Source: Kitasatospora sp. MAA19
GTDB lineage: Bacteria; Actinomycetota; Actinomycetes; Streptomycetales; Streptomycetaceae
Assembly (NCBI RefSeq): GCF_029894125.1
Contig: NZ_JARXYZ010000056.1
Coordinates: 1 to 32,150, forward strand
DNA: 32,150 nucleotides
Reading direction: 5' to 3'
Positions 1 to 8,031 of the stretch are shown in pieces. The notes below the pieces were generated by a model. The model did no database searches. It saw nothing but the letters and a program-made list of their open reading frames with translations, and was not told the origin of the DNA. How positions within the stretch are numbered: position 1 is the stretch's first letter; each line of letters opens with the position of its first letter. A program made the translations under genes and the position numbers.

Positions 1-157
1 CCGCAACCCAATAAAACGAGCACGCCGAATAAGAACCGAGACGCGACAAGACGCGACCCAGCCCGAACCGGGAAGTGGTGTTTCGAAGGATTGGCTACCT
101 CGGGACCGTCCGCGCAAACACGTGTCCGGTGCTCCCTGCCAGGCAGCTCGAAGAACA

Positions 158-1543
158 CTAGACCTCGGGGGCGACCGAGTCAAGCGCCGATTCCGCCTCG
201 GTGACGCCCTCCTCCGCCGGCAGGTGGAAGGCCAGGACGGCGACGTCGTCGTCGTGCTCGGACGTCACGCCCATCGCCCGCAGCAGGCGGGCGCAGATCA
301 CCTCCGGGGCCCCGATGGCGCCGGTGAGGGTGCGGGCGAGAAGGTCGAGGCCCTGGTCGATGTCCTCGTCGCGGCGCTCGACCAGGCCGTCCGTATAGAG
401 GACGCCGGTGGTCCCGGGCAGCAGGCGCAGGGTGTGCGAGACGTGCAGGCCGTCACCGGTGCCGAGCGGGGGGCCGTTCTGCTCCTCGCTGCGTAGGACC
501 GTTCCGTCGGGGCAGCGCAGCAGCATGGGGAGGTGCCCGGCGGAGGCGTAGGAGAGGGTGCGGCGCTGCGGGTCCCAGACGGCGTAGGTGCAGGTGGCGA
601 TCTGGTTGGCGTCGATCTCCATGGCGAGGCCGTCGAGCAGGCGCATCACCTCGTGCGGGGGCAGGTCGAGGCGGGCGTAGGCGCGGACGGCGGTACGCAG
701 CTGGCCCATGACGGCGGCGGCGCGCAGGCCGCGGCCCATCACGTCGCCGATGACGAGTGCGGTTCGGCCGCCGTCGATGGCGATGACGTCGTACCAGTCG
801 CCGCCGACGGCCGCCTCGGCGCCGCCGGGCTGGTAGGTGGCGGCGACCCGGAGGTCGGCCGGCTGGTCGAGCTTCTGCGGGAGGAGGCTGCGCTGGAGGG
901 TGACGGCGGCCTCGCGCTGGCGGCGTTCCGCCTCGCGGAGCCGGGCGGCGGCGAGGACCTGGTCGGTGACCTCGGCGGCGAAGATCAGGACGCCGGCGGG
1001 CGGCCCCTCGGCGGGGGTGTCCCCGGTGTCGCCGGGGCCGAGCGGGACGCAGGAGACGTTGTAGTAGCGGTTACCGGTGAGGCCGAGGATGCAGCGGGCC
1101 TTGACGCTGCGCGGGCGGCCGCCGCGGATGACCTGGTCCATCAGGGGCAGGACGCCCATGGTCCCGAGTTCGGGGAGGGCTTCGGCGGCCGGCAGACCGG
1201 TGGTGCGGTCGCCGAAGAGTTCGCGGTAGGCGCGGTTCGTGTAGCCGAGCTGGTGGAGCGGGCCGTAGGTGACGGCCACCGGAGCGGGGATGCGGTTGAG
1301 GACCTCGCGCAGGTTCTGGGGTTTGTGCGGGTCGAACAGTTCGGCGGCGGTGGCGAGGCTGGTGGGGTCGCGGGGGCTGGGGACGACGACGCCGTCGGCG
1401 GAGGGCGCGCCCTCGTCGGTGCCGGCCCCGATCGGCGGGGCGGCACGCCAAGGGACTCCGGTGAGCCGGGCGCTCCAGCGCATGAGGTTCAAACGACGGC
1501 CGCTTCCTCGTTTTCCAGGCATATCATCACTTTTTGTGTGCAC
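158..1543 (-). CDS. PAS-domain SpoIIE-type serine/threonine phosphatase
   Basis: A 461-residue cytoplasmic protein. After a basic, low-complexity N-terminus, a PAS-like domain runs from about residue 75 to 195 (NRIPAPVAVTYGPLHQLGYTN onward). A short coiled-coil linker rich in Glu/Arg (AARLREAERRQREAAVTLQR) leads into a C-terminal SpoIIE/PP2C-type phosphatase from about residue 225. Metal-binding motifs are intact: VGGDWYDV, GDVMGRG, TDGLVERRDEDID and DDDVAVLAF. Such proteins usually dephosphorylate anti-anti-sigma factors (STAS proteins) in Streptomyces stress and sporulation pathways; the PAS domain would supply the signal. No anti-sigma or STAS partner lies next to it. The start is a GTG at 1543; an in-frame ATG at 1522 is possible, and neither has a strong ribosome-binding site. 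Family call is secure, target unknown. Confidence 0.88.
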   Translation of the reverse strand: MHTKSDDMPGKRGSGRRLNLMRWSARLTGVPWRAAPPIGAGTDEGAPSADGVVVPSPRDPTSLATAAELFDPHKPQNLREVLNRIPAPVAVTYGPLHQLGYTNRAYRELFGDRTTGLPAAEALPELGTMGVLPLMDQVIRGGRPRSVKARCILGLTGNRYYNVSCVPLGPGDTGDTPAEGPPAGVLIFAAEVTDQVLAAARLREAERRQREAAVTLQRSLLPQKLDQPADLRVAATYQPGGAEAAVGGDWYDVIAIDGGRTALVIGDVMGRGLRAAAVMGQLRTAVRAYARLDLPPHEVMRLLDGLAMEIDANQIATCTYAVWDPQRRTLSYASAGHLPMLLRCPDGTVLRSEEQNGPPLGTGDGLHVSHTLRLLPGTTGVLYTDGLVERRDEDIDQGLDLLARTLTGAIGAPEVICARLLRAMGVTSEHDDDVAVLAFHLPAEEGVTEAESALDSVAPEV

Positions 1544-1553
1544 ATCAGCACAC
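1536..1553. promoter_or_regulatory. Inverted repeat overlapping the start of the SpoIIE-phosphatase gene
   Basis: GTGTGC (1536-1541) and GCACAC (1548-1553) form a perfect 6-bp inverted repeat with a 6-nt spacer. It covers the GTG start codon of the phosphatase gene. A regulator bound here would block transcription or translation start. It could also be a chance palindrome. Confidence 0.35.
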
Positions 1554-1661
1554 GGGGTAATGACTAGGGTGGGCTGATCCTGTCAGGCAAGGGCCCGATT
1601 CCGGAAGTCGCCCGCCCGGCGTGGCCGTCCGATCCGCCCCGGTTCGTAGCACCGGGGGCAC

Positions 1662-3035
1662 TCACCGCGGGGCCTCCGGCCCTCCGTCGGGCGGCAGGCC
1701 GAGCCCGGTCCCGGACTCCGGACGCGGGTGCCCCGCCGCCCCCAGCGAGACCACCTCGCGGGAGAACAGGCCGCCCAGCACCCAGTCCATCAGCACCCGC
1801 ACCCGGCGCTCCGCGCTCGGCAGCCGCCGCAGGTGCCGGGCCCGGTGCAGCCACCAGGCCCGCCGCCCGGTGATCCGGCGACCGCGCCGGGTGTGGGCGA
1901 CGGCCCGGCGCAGGCCCAGCGAGGTCGAGCAGGCGGCGTGCCCCGGCCGGTACTCGGCGAGGTCCGGGGAGTGCGGTCCGTAGTCCAGGGCGACCGCGAT
2001 GTTCCGGGCGAGCAGTTCGGCCTGCGCGAAGGCGTGCTGGGCGTTGGGCGCGCAGGGCGCCCCGTCCGTGTTCGGGTCCGGTACGGCCGCACCGTCGCCG
2101 GCCGCCCAGACCCCGGGCAGCGCGCGCCCGTCCGGGCCGACGGCCTGCAGGGTGGCGAGGCAGCGGACCCGGCCGAGGGTGTCCAGCGGCAGGTCGGTGT
2201 CGCGCAGCAGCGGGGACGGGCGGACCCCTGCCGTCCAGACCAGGGTGCGGGCGCCGAAGCGGCTGCCGTCGGAGAGGGCGACGACCCGGCCGGCGACGGA
2301 CGCCAGGGTGGTGCGCAGCCGGATGTCGACGCCGCGTTCGCGGAGTTGGCCGAGGGTGTGTTCGGCGAGCTCCGGCGACTCCTCGGCCAGGATCCGCTCG
2401 GTGGCCTCGACCAGGACCCAGCGCAGGTCCTCGGTGCCGACGTTGTGGTAGCCGCGCACCGCGGACCGGGTCATGTCCTCCAGTTCGGCGAGCGCGCCGA
2501 CGCCCGCGTAGCCGGCGCCGACGAAGACGAAGGTGAGCGCGGACTGGCGCAGGGCCGGGTCGCGGGTGGCGGAGGCGAGGTCGAGTTGCTCCAGGACGTG
2601 GTTGCGCAGGCCCACGGCCTCACCGACGGTGGAGAAGCCGAGGCCGTGCTCGGCCAGGCCCGGCACCGGAGCCGTCCGGGAGACCGAGCCGGGCGCCACC
2701 ACCAGGACGTCGTAGGGGAGTTCGATCGGCGCGGGGGTCTCGCCGGGGTTCGCCGCGTCGGCGAAGGCGCGACGGGCGGCGTGCTCGATCCGGGTGATCC
2801 GGGCGGTCAGCACCCGGCAGTCCGGCAGGGCGCGGCGGAGTGGCACCACCACGTGCCGGGGGTCGATCGATCCGGCCGCGACCTCGGCCAGCAGCGGGTG
2901 GTAGGTGAAGTAGGCCTGGGGCTCGACGACGGTGATCTCCACCTCGCCGCGTCGCAGCCGTTCCCGCAGGCCGCGCTGGAGGTGCAGCGCGGTGGCCATA
3001 CCGGCGCAGCCTCCGCCGGCGATCAGGATTCTGAT
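1662..3035 (-). CDS. Type II NADH dehydrogenase-like FAD/NAD(P) oxidoreductase, apparent ATC start
   Basis: A pyridine-nucleotide-disulphide-type flavoprotein of 457 residues if it begins at ATC 3035. The FAD-binding Rossmann motif starts at residue 3 (RILIAGGGCAGMATALHLQ), a second NAD-binding motif is FVFVGAGYAGVGALAELEDM, and the FAD-closing motif is GVWAAGDGAAVPD. Length and order match NDH-2-type dehydrogenases, which oxidise NADH and reduce membrane quinone without pumping protons; the C-terminus has the usual basic region. No ATG, GTG or TTG lies between the far-upstream ATG at 3272 and the Rossmann fold. The next ATG downstream would cut into the GGGCAG motif. An ideal GGAGG (3042-3046 on the minus strand) sits 6 nt before the ATC. 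The 79-residue upstream extension looks non-coding. Substrate is inferred from the family only. Confidence 0.82.
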   Translation of the reverse strand: MRILIAGGGCAGMATALHLQRGLRERLRRGEVEITVVEPQAYFTYHPLLAEVAAGSIDPRHVVVPLRRALPDCRVLTARITRIEHAARRAFADAANPGETPAPIELPYDVLVVAPGSVSRTAPVPGLAEHGLGFSTVGEAVGLRNHVLEQLDLASATRDPALRQSALTFVFVGAGYAGVGALAELEDMTRSAVRGYHNVGTEDLRWVLVEATERILAEESPELAEHTLGQLRERGVDIRLRTTLASVAGRVVALSDGSRFGARTLVWTAGVRPSPLLRDTDLPLDTLGRVRCLATLQAVGPDGRALPGVWAAGDGAAVPDPNTDGAPCAPNAQHAFAQAELLARNIAVALDYGPHSPDLAEYRPGHAACSTSLGLRRAVAHTRRGRRITGRRAWWLHRARHLRRLPSAERRVRVLMDWVLGGLFSREVVSLGAAGHPRPESGTGLGLPPDGGPEAPR

Positions 3036-3046
3036 GGTGCACCTCC
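3033..3046 (-). promoter_or_regulatory. Shine-Dalgarno and ATC start site of the NDH-2-like gene
   Basis: On the minus strand GGAGG is followed by six bases and ATC, exactly the spacing expected for a start codon. ATC is the only codon in this window that aligns the flavoprotein N-terminus with its family, so the ribosome-binding site decides the start. Confidence 0.6.
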
Positions 3047-3270
3047 AGCCGATCGACGCTTCGTCCCGGCCTCGCGGCCGGGGGTGTCCCCCCTCACGCC
3101 CCCCTATGAAGGACCGGCAGGGGTGGTCTTGTCCACAGTCCGTACCGCGCCGGATGGGACGGGAGTCGACCGGTGTGGCCAGTTGTGCTGCCCGGGCTAC
3201 TTTCTGACGGACTTTCGGACACGAAGAGCCGTGAACTATGGTCGGATTGTGTGCCGGAGCGGCCACCGCC

Positions 3271-3369
3271 ATGACAATCGGCGGCGACGCACCGTGGAGC
3301 GGCCACTACGGCCAGTTCCAGCGTTGGCTCGACAACCCGACTGCGGGACAGTCATCCGGGGAAGGGTAG
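3271..3369 (+). CDS. Possible 32-residue small protein (weak)
   Basis: The stretch 3036-3571 between the leftward flavoprotein gene and the rightward TetR gene holds no large gene. It contains one short ORF beginning MTIGGDAPWSGHYGQF, with protein-like composition and mostly G/C third positions until its last codons. A TATGGT box lies at 3237-3242, but the ribosome-binding site is poor (GGAG, 12 nt before the ATG). No family is recognised. It may be real, a relic of a larger gene, or chance. The rest of this gap shows only promoter-like sequence. Confidence 0.22.
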   Translation: MTIGGDAPWSGHYGQFQRWLDNPTAGQSSGEG

Positions 3370-3571
3370 TTCCCGGACAAGGCCCCGGACGGTGCCGACG
3401 CGCCGAGCCGGACGCGAACCGGCGCGGAGGCACGAACCGTGGTCACGGAACCGGACGGGCGGCACGAGCGATGGATCATCAGGTCATGTCTGACGGGCTG
3501 AGCTGCACCGGGGGGTGCAGGGGCGGGCGACGACAGGGTCCGGGTTCGGGCGCCTGCGGGGGAGAGTTGGG

Positions 3572-4435
3572 ATGATGGAGCAGGAGCAGGTGTTGGGGCG
3601 GGCGGGAGCACCGCACGCCGGCCAGGGCATGGTGCCGGAACAGCGCGGCCCGGTGGACCTGCCGCCGCAGTCCGGGGCGGCCTACCCCGGCGTCCCCTAC
3701 CGGGCGGAGCCGCCACAGGCCGCCGCGCCCGTCCCCGGGGCCCGGCTACGGGTGGATGCCCGGCGGAATCTGGAAAGCGTGCTGCGGGCCGCCCGCGAGG
3801 TGTTCGGCGAGTTCGGCTACGGCGCGCCGATGGAGGAGGTCGCGCGCCGGGCCGGGGTCGGCGTCGGGACGGTCTACCGGCGCTTCCCGAGCAAGGAGGT
3901 GCTGGTCCAGCGGATCGCCGCCGAGGAGGTGGCGTGGCTGACCGCACAGGCGCGGGAGTCGCTGTACGGCGGCGGCGGTGCCTGGGAGGCGCTGGCCGGC
4001 TACCTGGCCCGGGCGGTCGGCACCGGCGCCGGGCGGCTGCTGCCGCCGGAGGCGTTCCGGTACGCGGAGGAGCTCGGACGGGTGCCCGAACAGCGGGTGC
4101 CCGAGCCGGCCGCCGTCCGGTTCGACCTGCGCGGTGAGGACGCCCAGGGCGGTGCCGGCGTCGAGCCGTCGGCGGCCGACGCGGATCCCCGGCTGCTGCT
4201 GCAGCTGCTGGCCGCCCTGGTGGCCCGGGCCGGCGCGGCGGGTGAACTGCGGCCGGGCGTCACGGTGTCGGACGTCGTGCTGGTGCTGACCGCCTCGGTG
4301 CCGGTGCACGCGGCCCGCACCGTGCCGGCGACGGCCGGGTTCTCGGCCGGTGTCCCGCAGGCGGAGGGGCAGCCGTCCGCCGGGCCCTCGGACCGGTTGC
4401 TGGCGATACTGCTGGACGGTCTGCGGGCGCGCTGA
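3572..4435 (+). CDS. TetR/AcrR-family transcriptional regulator
   Basis: A 287-residue regulator. The first 55 residues are low-complexity, rich in Pro, Gly and Ala, and longer than usual. The TetR DNA-binding domain follows: RRNLESVLRAAREVFGEFGY, then EEVARRAGVGVGTVYRRFPSKEVLVQRI, the canonical helix-turn-helix. The ligand-binding half is divergent and Ala/Gly rich, so the inducer cannot be guessed. The start was placed at the first of two adjacent ATGs (3572), which has a GGGGGAGAG ribosome-binding site (3558-3566). It reads in the same direction as the sigma factor gene 350 bp downstream, but a strong hairpin separates them. Possible targets are itself or the divergent flavoprotein gene. 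Confidence 0.85.
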   Translation: MMEQEQVLGRAGAPHAGQGMVPEQRGPVDLPPQSGAAYPGVPYRAEPPQAAAPVPGARLRVDARRNLESVLRAAREVFGEFGYGAPMEEVARRAGVGVGTVYRRFPSKEVLVQRIAAEEVAWLTAQARESLYGGGGAWEALAGYLARAVGTGAGRLLPPEAFRYAEELGRVPEQRVPEPAAVRFDLRGEDAQGGAGVEPSAADADPRLLLQLLAALVARAGAAGELRPGVTVSDVVLVLTASVPVHAARTVPATAGFSAGVPQAEGQPSAGPSDRLLAILLDGLRAR

Positions 4436-4504
4436 CGCTCCACCGCCGGGGCGGCCGCCGCGCTCGGTGGGAACACGTGGCGGGAACGGGACTTGGACGG
4501 GAGA

Positions 4505-4533
4505 CCGGCGCGCGTACCAGGCACGCGCGCCGG
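4505..4533. terminator. Hairpin downstream of the TetR gene
   Basis: An 11-bp perfect inverted repeat (arms 4505-4515 and 4523-4533, 7-nt loop) lies 70 bp after the TetR stop. It is a likely terminator without a U-tract, as is usual in Streptomyces. The rest of 4436-4786 holds two GGAAC motifs (near 4470 and 4482) resembling ECF -35 elements; I see no gene in it. Confidence 0.55.
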
Positions 4534-4786
4534 GTGCGGGCGGCACGCAACCTGCTGCCGTGTGCTGGGCGAACACATCCGCGACGGCCCCTCGGAAGAG
4601 TGGGTCCCGGCCGGTCCGGCTACCGCCCGTCCCTGCGCTATGCCATCCTTTGCCCGTGGTTGGAGCCAATGTCCCGATGCGCGCCCTTCGCGCGCCGTCG
4701 GCGCCGTACAGCGGGGAACCGTGCGCCTACGCACTCCCGCGCGCCCTGCCACACTACGGGGGCTGTCGTGGAATCTGGGGTCCGTT

Positions 4787-7066
4787 GTGAGCGCCGAGGA
4801 ACAGAACGACTACGGGTACGGCCTCGACTTCGGCCCGTCCGGAGGCCTGGCCGGGGGAACCGGGGGACTGGCCGGTGGAGCCGGCGGGCTGTCCGGTGGA
4901 GCCGGCGGGCTGTCCGGCGGCCTGACCGGCGGTGCGCCTGACGGTCCTGCCATGGCCTCCGGCGGCCCCTCCCAAGTACCCGGCGCCGCACCGGGTTCGG
5001 CCACCGGCCCGACCGCCGGACACGTCCCCGACCAGGCCGGCATGCCCAGCCGCGAGTCCCTCTCCGCCTCCGACGCCGCGCTGCCCCCCGGGCGGGTGCC
5101 CGGTCAGGCCCCGGCGGGCCGGGGCGGCGTCGCCCCCGAGGCGTTCGTCGGCGACCGCCGCCCGGTCCGCCCCACCGTGCCCGCCCCCGCCGACCCGGTC
5201 GACGGCGAGCGCCCGCCCTCCGACGCCGAGTTGACCGCCCTGGTCCGGGCCGGCGACGACAGCGCGTACGAGGAGATCTACCGTCGGCACGCCGACTCGG
5301 TGCGCCGCTACGCCCGCACCTGCTGCCGCGACAGCTTCACCGCCGAGGACCTCGCCGGCGAGGTCTTCGCCCGCACCCTGCAGGCCCTGCGGGCGGGCAA
5401 GGGCCCGGAGTTCGCCGTCCGCGCCTACCTGCTGACCGCCGTCCGCAACGTCGCCGCCGCCTGGACCCGCAGCGAACGGCGCGAGCAACTCGTCGACGAC
5501 TTCAGCGTGTTCGCCCAGACCTCGGCCGCCGTCGTCGACCTCGACCTGGCCGACCCGGGCGCCGACGCCTGGGCGATGGCCATGGCCGACCAGCGCATGG
5601 TCATGCAGGCCTACGCCGAACTGCCCGAGGACGACCGGGTGGTGCTCTGGCACACCGAGGTCGAGCGGGAGTCCCCGAAGACCGTCGCCGTGATGCTCGG
5701 CAAGACCGCCAACGCCACCGCCGTCCAGGCCCATCGGGCCCGCGACCGACTCGCCGCCGCCTTCCTGCAGGCGCACGTCTCCGGCAGCCAGGACAGCACC
5801 TGCGAGTCGTACGCCAACCGGCTCGGCGCGTACGCACGCGGGTCGCTGCGCAAGCGGGCCTCGGCGGAGGTCGGACGGCATCTCAAGGAGTGCGACCGCT
5901 GCACGGCCGCCTGCCTCGAACTCACCGAGATCAACACCGGCCTGCGCGCGCTGCTGCCCGGCGGCGTGCTCGTCTGGATCGGGGTCGGCGGGTTCAGCGC
6001 GGCCGCGGCCGCCGTCGGCGGCGTCGCCGCGGTCGGCGGTGCGGCCGCGGGCACCGCGGCGGCCACCTCCGGGACCGCAGGTGCCGGTGCCGCGGGCGCG
6101 GGCGCGGCCGGTGCCGGCGCCGTGGCCGGTGAGGGCCTGGGCACCGCGGCCAAGGCCGGAATCACCACCGCCATCGCGGTGGCTGCGGCCGCCGTCGCCG
6201 CTTACGCGCTCACCGGCTCGCCCGAACCCAAGCCCCCGGCGGCCGCTCCCCCGGCCACCAGTGCCCCGGCCGTGCCCAGCCCGCAGGCCCCCGCCCCCGT
6301 GCCGCCCACCCCGGCCCCTGCTCCCGCCCCCGCCGCGGCGGCCCCGGCGCCGCCCGCGCCGAGCCCCAGCGCGAAGCCCGCGGCCCAGCCGACGCACGCC
6401 CCGACGGCCACCCCGACCACGCCGAAGGCCGCGCCGCCGGTCACCTCGGGCCCGCCGGCACCCAAGCCGACCCCCACGTCGCCGGCCCCGGTCGTCCCCG
6501 TCGTGCCGACGCCCACGGTGCCGCCGGTGCCCACACCCGAGCCGCCGGTCGTCCCCACGCCGACCACGCCGCCGGTGCCCACCCCGACGATCACCCCGCC
6601 GTCGCCGCCCGCGCCCACCGACTTCTGGGCCGACTCGCTGCCCGTGGTCAAGCCCGGCAACAATCGGGTGCCGCCGCCCGGGCCCAGCATCCGGCAGAAG
6701 GGCAGCGACTGGTTCTGGCAGCACGACAGCGCCTGGATCGGCGGCGAGCGCCACCCGCACGCCATCACCGTGCGCGCCCCGGCGACCACCCTGATCGACC
6801 TCAACCGCAGCTGCACGTCCTTCGACGCGGTCGCCGGGGTCGACGACGCCACGCTCACGCCCGGCGGTGTGGTCTTCTCCGTCCAGAGCGGCGACGGCAG
6901 CACGCTGTGGCGCTCCCACCCGCTCGCCGCCGGGGACGACGCGGTGCCGGTGCACGTGCCGCTGGCCGGACAGAAGTCCATCCGGCTGGTGGTCACCCCG
7001 GTGCACGGGATCTGGTCGGCGCTCAACGTGGCGGACTGGGCCGAGGCCCGCTTCAGGTGCTCCTGA
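4787..7066 (+). CDS. ECF-type sigma factor fused to zinc-finger, membrane segment, Pro-rich stalk and NPCBM-like domain
   Basis: A 759-residue multidomain protein read from GTG 4787. Residues 20-45 are a Gly-rich heptad repeat. Sigma-70 region 2 lies at about 148-215 (ELTALVRAGDDSAYEEIYRRH, then AEDLAGEVFARTL). Region 4 lies at about 270-330 (YAELPEDDRVVLWHTEVE, then TANATAVQAHRARDRL). A zinc-finger anti-sigma-like motif HLKECDRC sits near 364-371, with a further Cys at 375. Hydrophobic Ala/Gly-rich segments (about 393-475) include a probable transmembrane helix AGITTAIAVAAAAVAAYAL. Residues 480-610 are a Pro-rich, wall-spanning-like stalk. The last ~115 residues resemble an NPCBM sugar-binding fold (ATTLIDLNRSCTSFDAVAGV to NVADWAEARFRC). 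Inference: a membrane-tethered sigma factor whose outer domain senses cell-wall glycan and whose activity needs release or rearrangement. Similar fusions exist among actinobacterial ECF groups. Confidence 0.85.
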   Translation: MSAEEQNDYGYGLDFGPSGGLAGGTGGLAGGAGGLSGGAGGLSGGLTGGAPDGPAMASGGPSQVPGAAPGSATGPTAGHVPDQAGMPSRESLSASDAALPPGRVPGQAPAGRGGVAPEAFVGDRRPVRPTVPAPADPVDGERPPSDAELTALVRAGDDSAYEEIYRRHADSVRRYARTCCRDSFTAEDLAGEVFARTLQALRAGKGPEFAVRAYLLTAVRNVAAAWTRSERREQLVDDFSVFAQTSAAVVDLDLADPGADAWAMAMADQRMVMQAYAELPEDDRVVLWHTEVERESPKTVAVMLGKTANATAVQAHRARDRLAAAFLQAHVSGSQDSTCESYANRLGAYARGSLRKRASAEVGRHLKECDRCTAACLELTEINTGLRALLPGGVLVWIGVGGFSAAAAAVGGVAAVGGAAAGTAAATSGTAGAGAAGAGAAGAGAVAGEGLGTAAKAGITTAIAVAAAAVAAYALTGSPEPKPPAAAPPATSAPAVPSPQAPAPVPPTPAPAPAPAAAAPAPPAPSPSAKPAAQPTHAPTATPTTPKAAPPVTSGPPAPKPTPTSPAPVVPVVPTPTVPPVPTPEPPVVPTPTTPPVPTPTITPPSPPAPTDFWADSLPVVKPGNNRVPPPGPSIRQKGSDWFWQHDSAWIGGERHPHAITVRAPATTLIDLNRSCTSFDAVAGVDDATLTPGGVVFSVQSGDGSTLWRSHPLAAGDDAVPVHVPLAGQKSIRLVVTPVHGIWSALNVADWAEARFRCS
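4847..4920 (+). repeat. 21-bp in-frame tandem repeat in the sigma factor N-terminus
   Basis: About 3.5 copies of a 21-bp unit (4847-4867, 4868-4888, 4889-4909, partial to 4920) encode the seven-residue repeats LAGGTGG, LAGGAGG, LSGGAGG and LSGG. The unit is a multiple of three, so copy number can change without breaking the frame. Confidence 0.85.
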
Positions 7067-7078
7067 AGCGGGCCTCGG
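7041..7078. terminator. Perfect hairpin containing the sigma factor stop codon
   Basis: A perfect 17-bp inverted repeat with a 4-nt loop (arms 7041-7057 and 7062-7078). The TGA stop at 7064-7066 lies inside the right arm, so the last codons and the terminator share sequence. It probably ends transcription from both sides, since the next gene converges on it. Confidence 0.8.
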
Positions 7079-7160
7079 CGGGGGCTGTGCGCGGGGTCGG
7101 CGGCTGATCGCGCGGGGTTCAGCCGCGTGCGGTCCGATCGCGCGCGGACTGATCGCGAGG

Positions 7161-7205
7161 GGCCAGATGGCTAGCGGTCAGATGGCTAGGGGTCAGATGG
7201 CGCAG
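7161..7205. repeat. Three 15-bp tandem repeats across the oxidoreductase stop codon
   Basis: Copies lie at 7161-7175, 7176-7190 and 7191-7205 and share the core CAGATGG. The last copy holds the minus-strand stop codon (7193-7195), and the middle copy repeats that stop in the same frame. Looser copies of CTGATCGCG at about 7104, 7133 and 7149 extend the repetitive tract. Confidence 0.8.
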
Positions 7206-7897
7206 GAGCCGTCCGCACAGGCCTCCCCCGCCGGGGCGACCTCGACCGGGGCCGGTCGGCGCTCGCCTATCTCGGCGGCGACCTGCTCCAGCACCTTGCG
7301 GAAGGTCTCGGCCTCCTGGCCGCCCTGCACCGCCCACTTGCCCTCGAACACGAACGTGGGCACGGCGGTGATCCCCAGTTCCCGGGCCTCCGCCAGCTGC
7401 GCGCGGACCTCGGCGACGCCCTCGTCGCCCGCCAGGTAGGCGGTCACCCGCTCCCGGTCCAGGCCGGCGGCCACCGCGACGTCGGTCAGCGCGGCTCGGT
7501 CGCCGACGTCGACGCCGTCGGTGAAGTGCGCCTTCAGCAGCGCCTCCTTCAGCCGCCCCTGGACGGCCGGACCGTACTCGACCTCGGCGAGGTGCAGCAG
7601 GCGGTGGCCCAGGAAGGTGTTGGCGTGCAGCGCGGCGTCGAAGTCGTACGCGATGCCCTCGGAGCGGCCCAGCTCGGTCACCCGTGCGTCCATCGCCACC
7701 GACTGCGGACCGTAGCGGTCGGCCAGCCAGGCGCGGTGCGGGCTCGCCGTCGCCGGCGCGTCCGGGACCAGCTGGTACGGCCGGTAGACCACCTCGACGC
7801 CCTCCTTGCCCGGGAAGTCCTCCAGGGCCTGCTCGAAGCGGCGCTTACCGATGTAGCACCAGGGGCAGGCGATGTCGGACCAGATCTCGACCTTCAT
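7193..7897 (-). CDS. DsbA-family oxidoreductase, FrnE-like
   Basis: A 234-residue thioredoxin-fold protein starting MKVEIWSDIACPWCYIGKRRFE. The CPWC active site is at residues 11-14 and the central alpha-helical insert is of DsbA/FrnE type (YQLVPDAP, AHFTDGVDVGD). The cis-Pro region is ELGITAVPTFVFEG. No signal peptide is present, so it is probably cytosolic, like FrnE (frenolicin cluster) and the 2-hydroxychromene-2-carboxylate-isomerase-like group. It would catalyse disulphide exchange or cis-trans isomerisation; the substrate is unknown. The C-terminus has an extra Cys pair in ACADGSCAI, which could act as a second redox or metal site. ATG 7897 is preferred over a start 20 codons upstream because the fold begins there and a TGGAG lies 9 nt before it. 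Confidence 0.88.
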   Translation of the reverse strand: MKVEIWSDIACPWCYIGKRRFEQALEDFPGKEGVEVVYRPYQLVPDAPATASPHRAWLADRYGPQSVAMDARVTELGRSEGIAYDFDAALHANTFLGHRLLHLAEVEYGPAVQGRLKEALLKAHFTDGVDVGDRAALTDVAVAAGLDRERVTAYLAGDEGVAEVRAQLAEARELGITAVPTFVFEGKWAVQGGQEAETFRKVLEQVAAEIGERRPAPVEVAPAGEACADGSCAI

Positions 7898-7994
7898 GCG
7901 GGGCACTCCAGGGGATGGGGACGGGACGGGTGTCGGATTAGGTGAACGGTGAACCATCTCGGTACATTCCCGACACCCCGGCCATCCCGGCCAT

Positions 7995-8011
7995 CCCGGG
8001 TCGAGCCCGGG
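7995..8011. terminator. Short hairpin after the universal stress protein gene
   Basis: CCCGGG, a 5-nt loop, and CCCGGG again make a 6-bp GC stem 20 bp downstream of the stress-protein stop and before the oxidoreductase gene. A likely weak terminator. Confidence 0.4.
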
Positions 8012-8031
8012 TCATCCCCGGTCAGCTCTGG

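Noticed and set aside
1728..3575. A 615-codon plus-strand frame opposite the NDH-2-like gene.
   Set aside because: Antisense shadow; the minus strand carries clear FAD- and NAD-binding motifs.
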